NCBI RefSeq assembly: GCF_017495225.1
Contig: NZ_JAFEIG010000036.1
Coordinates: 1-43,309 of the forward strand
Reading direction: 5' to 3'
Length of the DNA: 43,309 nt
DNA from: Daejeonella sp.
Lineage (GTDB): Bacteria; Bacteroidota; Bacteroidia; Sphingobacteriales; Sphingobacteriaceae
The notes under the pieces are model-generated. The model had not been told where the DNA came from and did no database searches. It was given only the letters and a program-made list of their open reading frames with translations. The position numbers were made by a program, and so were the translations under genes. Below are positions 1-9,600 of this stretch, piece after piece (within the stretch, counting starts at the first letter, position 1; each line of letters starts with the position of its first letter).

Positions 1-2
1 AT

Positions 3-1193
3 GCTGGCGGACTAAGCTTTGAGAACAGCTTTAGCATCAGTATTAATGATGTAAATGAAGTTCCAACAGCTATTTCGCTAAGCGCAACAAGCATCAATGA
101 GAATTCAACTATCGGCACTGTCCTAGCAAACCTAAGCAGTAGCGATGTAGATGCAGGTGATTCGCATAGCTACACCTTAATTAGTGGAACAGGTGATACC
201 AATAATTCAAGCTTTGAAATTGTAGCTAACCAAATCAAAGTGAAGGAAAGCTTCAATTTTGAGAATAAATCGAGTTACTCTATTCGTGTTCGTACCACCG
301 ATGCTGGAGCATTAAGCTATGAAAATACATTCACCATTACTGTGAATGATGTAAACGAGGTGCCAACCTCCATCGCAGTCACTAAGCTGAATCTTTACGA
401 AGATAATAATGTGGATGAGCTCATCGGACTCCTATCTAGCACCGATGTGGATGCTGGTGATGCACATACTTATACTTTAGTCTCAGGAACTGGATCCACA
501 GATAATGGCGCCTTTAAAATCCTGAATGGTCAGCTTCGTGCCGCGCAGGTATTAAAGTATGATTCAAAAAGCACATATACTGTTAGAATTAGAACTACTG
601 ACAAGGGTGGGCTAAGTCTTGAGCAAATTTTTTCAGTTACTCTCTCTCAGCGACCAGTCCTAACAGGAACAGGCAATGAAACCTATCCAAATACAAGAAT
701 ATCAGCCAGCGCCAACCCTTCCATCAGCATGGGCTATAGCTCTGATTTATATGTTAGTGGAGCAGATATAGTGTCTTACAATTGGTTCCCATCTACGGGT
801 TTAAACTCCAGTACTATCAGTAATCCAATAGCAAGTCCAAAAACTACTACGACTTATACGGTAGAAGTAACTAACCGCTTTGGAAGTAAGACGAGGATAG
901 CTATAACAGTAACCGTGAGAGAAGATTATAATATCACGCCTAGCAATATTTTATCTCCAAATGGAGATGGAGAGAATGATGTATGGACGATTGAGAATCT
1001 ATCAGCTTACCCGAATAATAAAGTCATGATTATAGACCGATCGGGTAAATTAATCTATTCCAAAACTAATTATACAAACGATTGGAACGGAATTTTTAAT
1101 GGCAATGCGCTACCTGAAGGCACCTATTACTATATAATCACATTAAACAACGGAGCCGGCGAGAAGAAAGGCTTTATTACCATTATCAATTAA
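3..1193 (+). CDS. Cadherin-repeat adhesin, C-terminal part, with type IX secretion CTD (5' partial)
   Basis: The reading frame is open from the left edge of the window, so the start lies upstream and only the last 396 residues are seen. The visible part begins inside cadherin-like repeats. The linker NDVNEVPT occurs at 45 and again at 345, an exact 300-bp (100-residue) period, and each repeat carries a DVDAGD calcium-site-like motif and ends in a VRTTD-type strand. A PKD/Ig-like stretch follows, containing TTTTYTVEVTN. The last ~85 residues (ILSPNGDGENDVW, then PEGTYYYIITL) are a gliding-motility-associated C-terminal domain, which directs secretion through the type IX system and anchoring at the surface. 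The PorP/SprF-like gene 27 bp downstream is the usual partner of such proteins. A large surface adhesin is the best call; its ligand is unknown. Confidence 0.9.
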   Translation, partial: AGGLSFENSFSISINDVNEVPTAISLSATSINENSTIGTVLANLSSSDVDAGDSHSYTLISGTGDTNNSSFEIVANQIKVKESFNFENKSSYSIRVRTTDAGALSYENTFTITVNDVNEVPTSIAVTKLNLYEDNNVDELIGLLSSTDVDAGDAHTYTLVSGTGSTDNGAFKILNGQLRAAQVLKYDSKSTYTVRIRTTDKGGLSLEQIFSVTLSQRPVLTGTGNETYPNTRISASANPSISMGYSSDLYVSGADIVSYNWFPSTGLNSSTISNPIASPKTTTTYTVEVTNRFGSKTRIAITVTVREDYNITPSNILSPNGDGENDVWTIENLSAYPNNKVMIIDRSGKLIYSKTNYTNDWNGIFNGNALPEGTYYYIITLNNGAGEKKGFITIIN

Positions 1194-1220
1194 ATCTATA
1201 GCCCTATAAATTAAATCTAT

Positions 1221-2129
1221 ATGTACCTAAAAAACATGTTTAAAAGTCTTTTTTTAACAGTAATTGCTCTTCTGATATTAGAAAGCAATTCAAATGCACA
1301 AATCAATCCGATGGCGGCTCAATACTTCCAGAATACGTATTTAGCTAATCCGGCGATGGCTGGAGTAAATCAAGGGATCCGCCTTAATTTAGGATACCGG
1401 AATCAGTGGAGTAATATCCAGGGGTCGCCAAGAAACTTATCGGTAACGGCTGATTATGGTGGCGAGAAGGTAGGCGTAGGAATGAATTTTTATAAGGATG
1501 AAGCGGGATTGCTAAATAGATCAAAGCTTCAGGCGACTTATGCTTATCACCTTCCATTAAATAATGAGGAAGGGAAACTTCATTTCGGGATATCGTTGGG
1601 CTTGCAAACCAATTCATTAAACACTCAAAATATTGTGGGTTCTAGCAATGATTTAAGTGCCATGCGCTATAATGATCAGGAGAATATCATTGATGGTGAT
1701 TTTGGAATGGCTTATTCGGATAAGAAGTTCAGAATTGAGGGGGCTGTAAGTAATCTTAAAAATCAGTTACAGATTGAGGATAATGAAATCTCGGATTATG
1801 CTACCTTCATGACTGCCTTTACGTATATGGCTCAAGTGTCCGACTGGCAGGTACATCCTAAATTGGTTTATCGTGGCGTTAAAAACTTCAATGATATATT
1901 GGATATGGGACTAGAGCTTCGTACACCAGATGATCAATTGGGCTTTATGAGCATGTATCATACTAATAAAAGCATGAGCTTTGGTTTAAGTTATCAGAAG
2001 TTGAAGCAGTGGCAATTATTAGTGCTTTATAATACGCCTGTCCAGGCCTTAAAGAGTTATGCAACGGGTACTTTTGAAATTGGCTTGCAATTGAATGCAG
2101 GAGGGATTTTTAAGGGGAAAAAGCAATAG
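1221..2129 (+). CDS. PorP/SprF family type IX secretion membrane protein
   Basis: This 302-residue protein starts with a signal peptide ending near SNSNAQ. It continues with INPMAAQYFQNTYLANPAMAG, the typical opening of PorP/SprF proteins, where NPA(M/Y)AG is the hallmark. The rest is made of amphipathic strands expected of an outer-membrane beta barrel. In characterised Bacteroidota, SprF-like proteins are outer-membrane partners that help a specific adjacent CTD adhesin reach the surface. Here the gene sits 27 bp behind such an adhesin and is probably co-transcribed with it. A second ATG at 1236 would also give a signal peptide, so the start is uncertain by five residues. A strong terminator follows. 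Confidence 0.9.
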   Translation: MYLKNMFKSLFLTVIALLILESNSNAQINPMAAQYFQNTYLANPAMAGVNQGIRLNLGYRNQWSNIQGSPRNLSVTADYGGEKVGVGMNFYKDEAGLLNRSKLQATYAYHLPLNNEEGKLHFGISLGLQTNSLNTQNIVGSSNDLSAMRYNDQENIIDGDFGMAYSDKKFRIEGAVSNLKNQLQIEDNEISDYATFMTAFTYMAQVSDWQVHPKLVYRGVKNFNDILDMGLELRTPDDQLGFMSMYHTNKSMSFGLSYQKLKQWQLLVLYNTPVQALKSYATGTFEIGLQLNAGGIFKGKKQ

Positions 2130-2147
2130 GTAATATATAATACGAAC

Positions 2148-2180
2148 AAAAGCCTGCTAATTCTTAATTAGTAGGCTTTT
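2148..2180. terminator. Bidirectional intrinsic terminator
   Basis: A 13-bp stem (AAAAGCCTGCTAA paired with TTAGTAGGCTTTT, one G-T pair) encloses a 7-nt loop. It has A-rich and T-rich flanks on both sides and lies between the convergent PorP/SprF and rhodanese genes. Confidence 0.85.
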
Positions 2181-2204
2181 GTATTTAATGATTAACTAAT
2201 TCAA

Positions 2205-2669
2205 TTATTTTCCTGCCAGCGGATAACCTTTGTCAATCCAATCTTTCTTCACATTTGTAGGGATATTCAAGAGTTTCCCATTATTAAAACCCATGCTCTT
2301 TAACATGGCTACCGCAGGACGAATATTAGGGCATCTGCTGAATGGGCAACAGCCGCAATAAACTACAACATAACTTGTTTTTGGGAGTCCCGAAAGTGTT
2401 TTTCTTAATCTCTCTAAATTCTCCTTTTCGCTAGCCGCACCAAGGTTTTTGGCTCCTTTAATGTTTTCAACTACTCCAATATTATAAATTAAAGGCTGCT
2501 TTGCCTTCGGATTTGCAAGTATTGCAGCTAAGGCAGCTGGTTCTATTAAATCTTTCTGAGTCCAATTATCTTTTTTATCCAAAGATTGGTTGGTATTTAT
2601 GCTGGTTTGAGCATTAGAAATAGAAATTATGCTAATGCTAAATAGGAGTGTAAATAGGATTTTTTTCAT
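2205..2669 (-). CDS. Secreted rhodanese-like domain protein, Cys-rich active loop
   Basis: The 154-residue protein begins with a clear signal peptide (MKKILFTLLF, cleavage near ISNAQ). I chose the ATG at 2669 because a longer in-frame form would need TTG and would put a polar stretch before the signal. After a helical region (AALAAILANPKAKQPLIYNI) the protein has a rhodanese-like core with the loop VVYCGCCPFSRCPNIRPA at residues 102-119. This places Cys105, Cys107, Cys108 and Cys113 together where rhodaneses have a single catalytic Cys. It is probably periplasmic and involved in sulfur or thiol chemistry, but the substrate is unknown. It lies 59 bp behind a TlpA-like thioredoxin on the same strand, suggesting an operon with a redox role. 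Confidence 0.75.
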   Translation of the reverse strand: MKKILFTLLFSISIISISNAQTSINTNQSLDKKDNWTQKDLIEPAALAAILANPKAKQPLIYNIGVVENIKGAKNLGAASEKENLERLRKTLSGLPKTSYVVVYCGCCPFSRCPNIRPAVAMLKSMGFNNGKLLNIPTNVKKDWIDKGYPLAGK

Positions 2670-2728
2670 TTGTTTTGAATTATAATACAAAATTAACGAT
2701 TTTTTAGTCAATTAATTTTTTAGTCGCC

Positions 2729-3316
2729 TTATTTACTAAGGGTATTTAAGAAATCAATCATTTTCTGATTATTATAATCCGCCATGCCAGTATGGTGAAA
2801 AACTAAAGTACCATCGGGACCAATAATTGCGGTTGTTGGGAGGCTTCCACCGAATATATTTTCCGGTATTCCAGATTCACTTGTATAAACCTTTAAGTTG
2901 AATGAATTGGTTTTCATGTATGCCACAGAAGATTTTACCTTAGCATCCACATCCACCATAATAAACTCAACTTTGTCTTTGTTTGTAATTTTTGATGCTA
3001 ATGTATTGATGGAGGGCATTTCTGCGCGACAAGGAGGGCACCAAGTAGCCCAAAAATTAATAAAATAAACTTTACCATTCCGCTCAGCGGTATTTATGAT
3101 TTCGCCATTTTCGGATCTGAAAATCATAGGTGGTGGAATTGTTTTATTGCTACCCGAATCTTCTGTCTCTACGCTTGCTTCTGCATTAAATAATCCAGTA
3201 AACATCAAACCTCTTATCAAAAATGCTCTTGCATCAGTGCTGAAAAATACAACAGAGATAAATAGAATAAAAAAAACATTCCCAATGTTAGCTTTCAAAT
3301 AATTCAATATTTTCAT
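2729..3316 (-). CDS. TlpA/ResA-like membrane-anchored thioredoxin
   Basis: The 195-residue protein has one hydrophobic segment at about residues 11-25, likely an uncleaved anchor or signal. A linker is followed by a thioredoxin fold with the active site WCPPC (Cys93 and Cys96) inside FWATWCPPCRAEMP. The cis-Pro loop is GSLPTTAIIGPDG. This pattern is typical of TlpA/ResA thiol-disulfide oxidoreductases that reduce periplasmic disulfides, for example in cytochrome c maturation. The next gene on the strand is the rhodanese-like protein. The actual partner cannot be told from the sequence. Confidence 0.88.
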   Translation of the reverse strand: MKILNYLKANIGNVFFILFISVVFFSTDARAFLIRGLMFTGLFNAEASVETEDSGSNKTIPPPMIFRSENGEIINTAERNGKVYFINFWATWCPPCRAEMPSINTLASKITNKDKVEFIMVDVDAKVKSSVAYMKTNSFNLKVYTSESGIPENIFGGSLPTTAIIGPDGTLVFHHTGMADYNNQKMIDFLNTLSK

Positions 3317-3599
3317 GATTCCTTAATCCTTAAGATGCAATTTACAGAGATTTCTTCACGACTTATGTAACAAGTGTTGCATTGCTTTTATTTTTTTATA
3401 GTTTATTTTATTCCCAAACATATTCCTGTTTTTATTTTTAGTTAAAATATTTCTTTTTGATTCATAAATAAATTTAATATATTTAATTAAAATGATATAT
3501 ATTTAATTCAAAATACACTATATTTCTATTGTATTTATTTAAAAAAAAATCGAATTTTATAATTCTTCTTCTTTTTTGAATCAATTTACCTATTGTATT
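3317..3599. other. AT-rich intergenic region, divergent promoters expected
   Basis: This 283-bp, very AT-rich stretch lies between the minus-strand TlpA gene and the small plus-strand gene at 3600. It probably holds both promoters. I see no convincing TAnnTTTG box in the right place and no stable structured RNA. Confidence 0.4.
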
Positions 3600-3896
3600 A
3601 TGGCAAAAAGTAATATTTCGGCAATAAAAAATTGGATTAAAACAATGGGTTTTGAATTGGTTGACACACATGATTTTATAGATCAAGCAGTTAAAATCAA
3701 TTATTATACCTTAGGTAATTTTGGCGTTTATGAAGAAATTTCAATTAAAGTTGGCAAACCTGATGATTTGCGATTTATAACCTGGAATCCCTGGGGTATT
3801 GATTTTGAGGTTCATTCAATAACAGAGCTGCATGATGCATACCAAGACTTTATTCGTTTTAGTCCCGAAATGAAATCCCAAAATAAATTTCTATAA
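3600..3896 (+). CDS. Hypothetical protein, 98 residues
   Basis: I do not recognise this protein. It opens MAKSNISAIKNWIKTMGFE and continues with a predicted alpha/beta pattern (VKINYYTLGNFGVYEEISIKV, then FITWNPWGIDFEVHSITELH) and no signal peptide or membrane segment. I prefer the ATG at 3600 to a TTG 24 bp upstream. The composition looks like real coding sequence, with mixed hydrophobic and charged residues and conserved-looking WNPWG. It ends 15 bp before the end of the convergent sugar kinase gene. No neighbour suggests a job. Confidence 0.55.
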   Translation: MAKSNISAIKNWIKTMGFELVDTHDFIDQAVKINYYTLGNFGVYEEISIKVGKPDDLRFITWNPWGIDFEVHSITELHDAYQDFIRFSPEMKSQNKFL

Positions 3897-3911
3897 GTCT
3901 ATTTGTGCAAT

Positions 3912-4772
3912 TTATCTCAATATTTTCTCTCCATTTTTAGAGATAAACGAAGATAGTTCTTCAATAGGATGCTTTAGGATTTTACCAACCTTTATACCTT
4001 GTTCTGCGCATAATCGTTTTAAAATATCCGAAAAATGAAAGGCGATTGATCCCACAAAATGACAGGTATGTAGTTTATAGTCTTCGTATGATTTGATATT
4101 CGTTTCAATAAATTCATTAAATCCCTTTTCCAATAATTCTATGATGTAGGGATGGCTCAAGTTTTCACTCATAAATGGAGCAAATGAGGCCAAATAAAAA
4201 TTAGGTGATGGTTCTTGATAAATTCGTTTGATAATCGATTCTTTGTCGATTTGATATTTATTGTAGAACTCTTTAGAAAGTTCTTGTGGCATGGTGCCAT
4301 ATAAAAACCCGGTAATTAGTTTTCTGCCAAAGTAAGTGCCAGAGCCTTCATCACCTAAAATATAGCCTAAGCCATGCTTACTATCATGCACTTTTTTCCC
4401 ATCAAAATATGATATGTTTGATCCAGTGCCTATAATGCAGCAAATGCCTTTGCTCAGTCCAGTGGTAGCGTAAATACACGCAATCAGGTCGATATCTACA
4501 CTAACAAATGCATTTTTAAAGATTTTGGATAGTGCATTGGAAATTAATTCACGTCGATCGGGACTAGAGCATCCGGCTCCAAAGAAATAGATTTCTTTTA
4601 CCTGTTCAGTATATCCCTGTATTTCGGGTGTTTCCTGAAAAATTTTAATAATGTCTTTTTCAGTTAGAAAGAAGGGATTTATTCCAGCTGTTCTAAACGA
4701 GATACTTTGATTTTCTGATACAGTTAATATCCAATCGGCTTTACTTGAGCCACTATCCGCAACTAATAACAT
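3912..4772 (-). CDS. BadF/BadG-type ATPase, N-acetylglucosamine kinase-like
   Basis: The 286-residue protein has the ASKHA kinase fold. The N-terminal phosphate-1 loop is VADSGSSKADW, the second phosphate loop is IIGTGSNISYF near residue 137, and a glycine-rich GYILGDEGSG segment follows. This order matches the BcrAD/BadFG family branch annotated as N-acetylglucosamine or glucosamine kinases in Bacteroidota, and the length fits. It would phosphorylate an amino sugar, possibly recovered from cell-wall turnover, in the cytoplasm. Its start is 3 bp behind the response-regulator stop, so the two genes are almost certainly co-transcribed. Sugar specificity is inferred from family only. Confidence 0.8.
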   Translation of the reverse strand: MLLVADSGSSKADWILTVSENQSISFRTAGINPFFLTEKDIIKIFQETPEIQGYTEQVKEIYFFGAGCSSPDRRELISNALSKIFKNAFVSVDIDLIACIYATTGLSKGICCIIGTGSNISYFDGKKVHDSKHGLGYILGDEGSGTYFGRKLITGFLYGTMPQELSKEFYNKYQIDKESIIKRIYQEPSPNFYLASFAPFMSENLSHPYIIELLEKGFNEFIETNIKSYEDYKLHTCHFVGSIAFHFSDILKRLCAEQGIKVGKILKHPIEELSSFISKNGEKILR

Positions 4773-4775
4773 AAT

Positions 4776-5171
4776 TTATATTTCCTGAATTGATTGTTTA
4801 CTTAAGGGTTTCCCAATAAATTTTGAAACCATTGGGTTTTCCTTAATTTGTTTTATGTCTGTTGGATCAAGGGAAGATGTGAGTATGTATATTTTGATTT
4901 TACCAGGCTCTAAGCCAGGGATTTCCATTAAAGAATTAAGAAATTCGAAACCATTCATCATGGGCATTCTTAGGTCTAGGAAAATTACTTCTGGTAATAA
5001 TTGCCCATTTTCTAGAGCAGTTTTTATTAACTGAAACGCTTCAATGGGATTATCAATAAGGGTGATTGATTGCGCGAATTTCTCATTTTCTAAAATCTTT
5101 TTATTGATCAGATTGTCGATATAACTATCATCAATGAGAAAAACATTTTTGTATTTAAAGCCATCCATCAT
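4776..5171 (-). CDS. Single-domain response regulator (CheY-like)
   Basis: The whole 131-residue protein is one receiver domain. It has the acidic pair in FLIDDSY (Asp14, Asp15), the phospho-acceptor in FLDLRMP (Asp66), the switch residues in ILTSS (Thr98/Ser99) and the conserved lysine in GKPLS (Lys121). No DNA-binding output domain is present, so it must act by protein contact or in a phosphorelay. No histidine kinase is encoded nearby. It is 49 bp behind tolC of the efflux operon and 3 bp ahead of the sugar kinase. ATG codons at 5171 and 5168 are both possible starts. Confidence 0.88.
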   Translation of the reverse strand: MMDGFKYKNVFLIDDSYIDNLINKKILENEKFAQSITLIDNPIEAFQLIKTALENGQLLPEVIFLDLRMPMMNGFEFLNSLMEIPGLEPGKIKIYILTSSLDPTDIKQIKENPMVSKFIGKPLSKQSIQEI

Positions 5172-5220
5172 GCCAAAAATACTAATTCTTGGCGTTAAAG
5201 CAAATCAAGTGTCTTTTAAA

Positions 5221-6534
5221 TTAATCTAGATTTAATTTCCCAGATAGTTGGAGTAAAGCTATTTCTGCTAGCTTAGCCTCAAATTGTGAATTAGTGAATC
5301 GGGCGTTCGCATTGATATAATTGCGTTGCGCCTCTCTAAATTCTAATGGAGCTACACTTCCAATCTTGAACTTCTCTAGCGTAATATCCATGTTCTGTTT
5401 TGCTACAGCTAGGTTCTCTTGTTCTAGTCTAACAAGCTCTAAATTAGTTTGATAGGTTTGATAAAGAGAGGTTAGTTGTGAAACTATATTCTGGTTCACT
5501 TTATCATACTGAATTCGACTGTTTTCAATCTCTAGTGAGGCATTTTTCTCATTTCTCTTCTGCAAATAGCCATTAAATATGTTAACAGACGCAGTCAATC
5601 CATAGTTTAGTCCCCGCCCCGTTGATGTCCTCGCAAATCCCAATTCTGAAGTCGATTGATTGAAATTATAACCCGAATTTAGGTTAATAACCGGATATCT
5701 ATTGGCCTTAACCTGCTTGAGATTAATCTCTGCAATTCGTCGGTTAATTAGCGCAGTTTGTAAATTGGGGTTTAATTGGGATGCAGATGATTGTAAATCT
5801 GCAAATAGGAGGTTATTACCGATGATGATGCTATCTGAAACAACAAAATCTGCCTTTATCTCTCTGGCTAACAGTTCATTAAGCTTAATTTTAGTGCTGC
5901 GATATAAATCTAACTGCCTCAACAGATTGGTAGTGTCTGTATTTAAATCTACCGATGCTGCAAGTACTTCCAGCTTAGCAGCTTTCCCAATTTTAAATCT
6001 ATTATTTGAGTTCTTTAACCTTAATTGTGAAATAGTTAAAGCCTCATTCAATGCCTTTATCTGTTGCTGCTGTGAAACAAGATCGTAATAATTATTGATT
6101 ACATCGGCTAACGTATTCTGTATAGTTAACTTTAAATTAGCTTCTCCTAATAGCTCCAATTCTTTTAGTCGGTCGTAGCGTGCAAACATTTGAAATCCGT
6201 CAAATACTTGCCAGTTTATAACCGGACCATAAACTAAGTTTGAATTTCTTGCACCATTTCTTTCTTGGGTTACTCCACTAGAAAGTGTTTGTTTGGTATT
6301 AGAAACGGTATTATTAGTGCTAAAATTTCCGGTTACAACAGGCAACATTCCAGCATTTGCACGATTGAAATTATTCTTAGCTTGCTCAACATTGTTCTTA
6401 GTGAGCTTAATGTCAAAATTATTTTCAAGTGCAATCTGCACGGCTTGCTCCAAACTTAACTTTTCCTGTGCCTGTGTATTACTGGCAAAAAGTAAAATTA
6501 AGACTAGATATTTTATCAATACTTTTTTGTTCAT
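5221..6534 (-). CDS. TolC family outer-membrane efflux protein
   Basis: This 437-residue protein begins with a signal peptide (cleavage near ASNTQAQ) followed by KLSLEQAVQIALENNFDIKL, the classic TolC/OEP opening. Two internally similar halves contain long helical stretches that would form the periplasmic tunnel, for example LRLKNSNNRFKIGKAAKLEV and LEKFKIGSVAPLEFREAQRN. It would be the trimeric outer-membrane exit duct of the tripartite pump encoded just upstream. The 71-bp gap to the pump gene is AT-rich without a terminator, consistent with one operon. The substrate cannot be predicted. Confidence 0.92.
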   Translation of the reverse strand: MNKKVLIKYLVLILLFASNTQAQEKLSLEQAVQIALENNFDIKLTKNNVEQAKNNFNRANAGMLPVVTGNFSTNNTVSNTKQTLSSGVTQERNGARNSNLVYGPVINWQVFDGFQMFARYDRLKELELLGEANLKLTIQNTLADVINNYYDLVSQQQQIKALNEALTISQLRLKNSNNRFKIGKAAKLEVLAASVDLNTDTTNLLRQLDLYRSTKIKLNELLAREIKADFVVSDSIIIGNNLLFADLQSSASQLNPNLQTALINRRIAEINLKQVKANRYPVINLNSGYNFNQSTSELGFARTSTGRGLNYGLTASVNIFNGYLQKRNEKNASLEIENSRIQYDKVNQNIVSQLTSLYQTYQTNLELVRLEQENLAVAKQNMDITLEKFKIGSVAPLEFREAQRNYINANARFTNSQFEAKLAEIALLQLSGKLNLD

Positions 6535-6605
6535 ATGCTTTTAATGTGCATCAACTAATGTTTAAATTCAATAATTAATTTTAAATTAATATTTTTAATA
6601 AATTA

Positions 6606-9600
6606 TTAATTATTCTTTTCGAATTCTGGGTGTGCTTTATGTTTTCTTGACCACATTGAATAAATGGCTGGGATGACATAGAGTGTTAATACCAATGAGA
6701 ATAAAGTACCACCGATAATTACAATTCCCATACTCATGCGACTCTTTGCAGCTGCTCCAAGGGCCATGGCGATTGGTAATGCGCCAAGGGCAATAGCTAG
6801 ACTTGTCATTAAGATTGGTCTTAAACGTGCCGCAGAAGCCTCAATAATTGCTTCAGAGATAGGCTTTCCTTGTTCTTTTAACTGATTTGCAAATTCCACA
6901 ATCAGAATACCATTCTTTGTTACCAGTCCTATGAGCATAATTGTACCTATCTGACTAAAGATATTCCATGTTTGGCCAAATAGCCACAAGGATAAAAATG
7001 CACCTGCTACAGCCATTGGTACCGTTAAAATAATGATAAATGGATCGATGAAGCTCTCAAATTGGGCTGCCAAGATTAGGTAAACCAATAGAAGCGCCAG
7101 AGCAAATGCAAATAGTGTATTTGATGAGCTTTCTTGAAAGTCTCTTGACTCTCCACTTAATTCTGTCGTGAAGCTGTCGTCTAAAATTTTATCCTTAGCG
7201 CGATCCATGGCTTCAATTCCATCTCCAATACTTTTTCCTGGTGCTAATCCTGCAGAAACGGTTGCCGACATGAATCGATTATAATGGTATAATTGCGGCG
7301 GAGTACTTGTTTCTTCTACCTGTATAAGATTATCTAATTGAATAAGTTGTCCTTGATTGTTCCTCACAAAAATGGAGGTAAGATCTAGAGGGTCGTTTCT
7401 ATTAATCTTTTCGTACTGCCCAATAACTTGGTACTGCTTCCCATTCATCTGGAAATATGCAAATCTTTGTCCGCTAAGTGCAAATTGAAGTGTTTGTGCC
7501 ACATCTAAAATAGATACTCCAAGGTTTCTAGATTTTTCACGATCTATGGATATATTTATTTCAGGCTTATTAAACTTTAAATTTACATCCGTCACGGTAA
7601 AGGTTGGATCTTGCCCAATCTCATTCATAAATAAAGGCAATTTTTCTCTTAGCTTCTCGAAATTAGGTGCCTGAATGATATAAGATACTGGAAGTCCACC
7701 ACGTCTGCTAACCGAAATAGTTGGTTGTTGAATAACAAATGTACGCCCTTCGGTATAGCCTTTGGTAATTTTGGTGAGTTTATCAGCAATTTGTGCCTGA
7801 CTACGTTTTCTTTTGTCGGCTTCTGTAAGTCTTATCCTTAAAAAACCTGTATTGGCAGCACCAGAGCCACTAAATCCTGGTGAAGTTACTGTTAAGTTTA
7901 TCCTCTTCTCTGGGATAGAGTCTTCAATCATTTGAGATAATTCTAAAACGAAGTTATCCGTATAATCATAAGATGATCCCTCGGGAGCAGTAAGCTGAAT
8001 ATTTACAGAACCACGGTCGTCGTATGGAGCAGTTTCTTTTTGAAGGATATTCCAAAATAAAGCGATTAAGCCGATGCAAAAAAGGATAATTGGAAATGCT
8101 AACCACTTTCTTTTCATGAAATTACTTAGCGATTCTGAATATCCAGATATCATATTTTGAAAATAGGGTTCCGACCAATTGTAAAATTTGGTCTTCTTTT
8201 TATTAGCCTTCATCATGTAGGCATTTAGCATCGGAGTTAATGAGAGCGATACAAATGCCGAGATTAAAACGGCAGCACCTATCACCACCCCAAATTCTCG
8301 GAAGAGGCGCCCAACAAAACCTTCCAAAAATATTACAGGAAGGAATACAGCAGCAAGGGTAACAGATATGGAAATAACAGCAAAAAATATTTCATTTGAA
8401 CCTTTAATAGCGGCCTCTATCGGGCTATATCCTTCTTCTACTTTTTTGTAGATGTTTTCAGTAACTACAATTCCATCATCTACTACCAAGCCCGTTGCCA
8501 ATACAATTGCTAGTAATGTTAGTACATTGATGGAAAAGCCAAAAAGGTACATGATGAAGAATGTAGCAATCAATGAAACAGGAATATCTATCAGGGGTCT
8601 GAATGCCATACTCCAATCACGGAAAAACAAGAAGATAATGAGTATAACTAGAATGAGGGATATTAAAATAGTTTCAGCTACCTCCGTTACTGATTGTTTT
8701 ATAAATATGGTATTATCTAAGGCAATATCTACAGTAAAATCATCAGGAAGATCTTTTTTTAATTGTTCGTATCGCTTATAAAACTCCTTAGAAATCTCTA
8801 AATAATTTGCTCCAGGTTGAGGCTCAATCGCTATTCCAATCATCGGTGTACCCGATTGACGAAGCATAGTTTCTTCATTTTCAGGGCCTAATATTGCAGT
8901 TCCGATGTCTCTTAAACGTACAGTATTGTCGCCAGTACTCTGAATAATAAGGTTGTTAAATTGCTCCTCATTGGTTAAATTTCCTAGTGTTTTTACGGAT
9001 AGCTCTGTCGATTTACCTGTTATTTTTCCTGAGGGAAGCTCCACATTTTCTCTGTCGAGCGCATTTTTAACGTCTAAGGCAGTTAGGCGATAGGCCGCAA
9101 GCTTGGCAGGATCAATCCAAATACGCATTGCATATCTTTTCTGCCCCCATATCTGCACTCCACTTACTCCTGGGATTGTTTGTAAACGTTGTGAAATTAC
9201 ATTTTCAGCATAATCACTTAGCTCCAGTTGATTTCTTTTACTACTCTGGAGGGTCATCGATATGATCGATTCCGAATTAGCATCAGCCTTTGAAACTGCC
9301 GGCAATCCATCGATGTCTTTAGGTAATTGACGAACAGCCTGAGAAACACGATCTCTAACATCATTCGCCGCCTCCTCTAAGTCTTTTTCAAGGTTGAATT
9401 CAATGGTAATATTACTAGTACCCTGATTACTTGAACTGCTGATACTCTTAATACCTTCAATGCTATTAATTGCCTTTTCAAGAGGTTCAGTTATTTGTGA
9501 CTCAATGATGTCTGAGTTTGCTCCTGGATAACTTGTCCGAACAGACACAATGGGAGTGTCAATAGATGGGAACTCCCTTACGCCTAAAAAGTAGAAACCA

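Noticed and set aside
240-1193. Separate short gene starting at GTG 240
   Set aside because: The same frame is open and encodes matching cadherin repeat sequence back to the window edge, so this is the end of a larger gene.
3483-3686. Minus-strand open frame of 67 codons
   Set aside because: It lies in very AT-rich DNA, overlaps the more credible plus-strand gene at 3600, and has a non-protein-like composition.
5702-6544. Plus-strand frames opposite tolC
   Set aside because: They mirror the TolC coding sequence, are full of Cys/Leu runs, and have no signal or context of their own.
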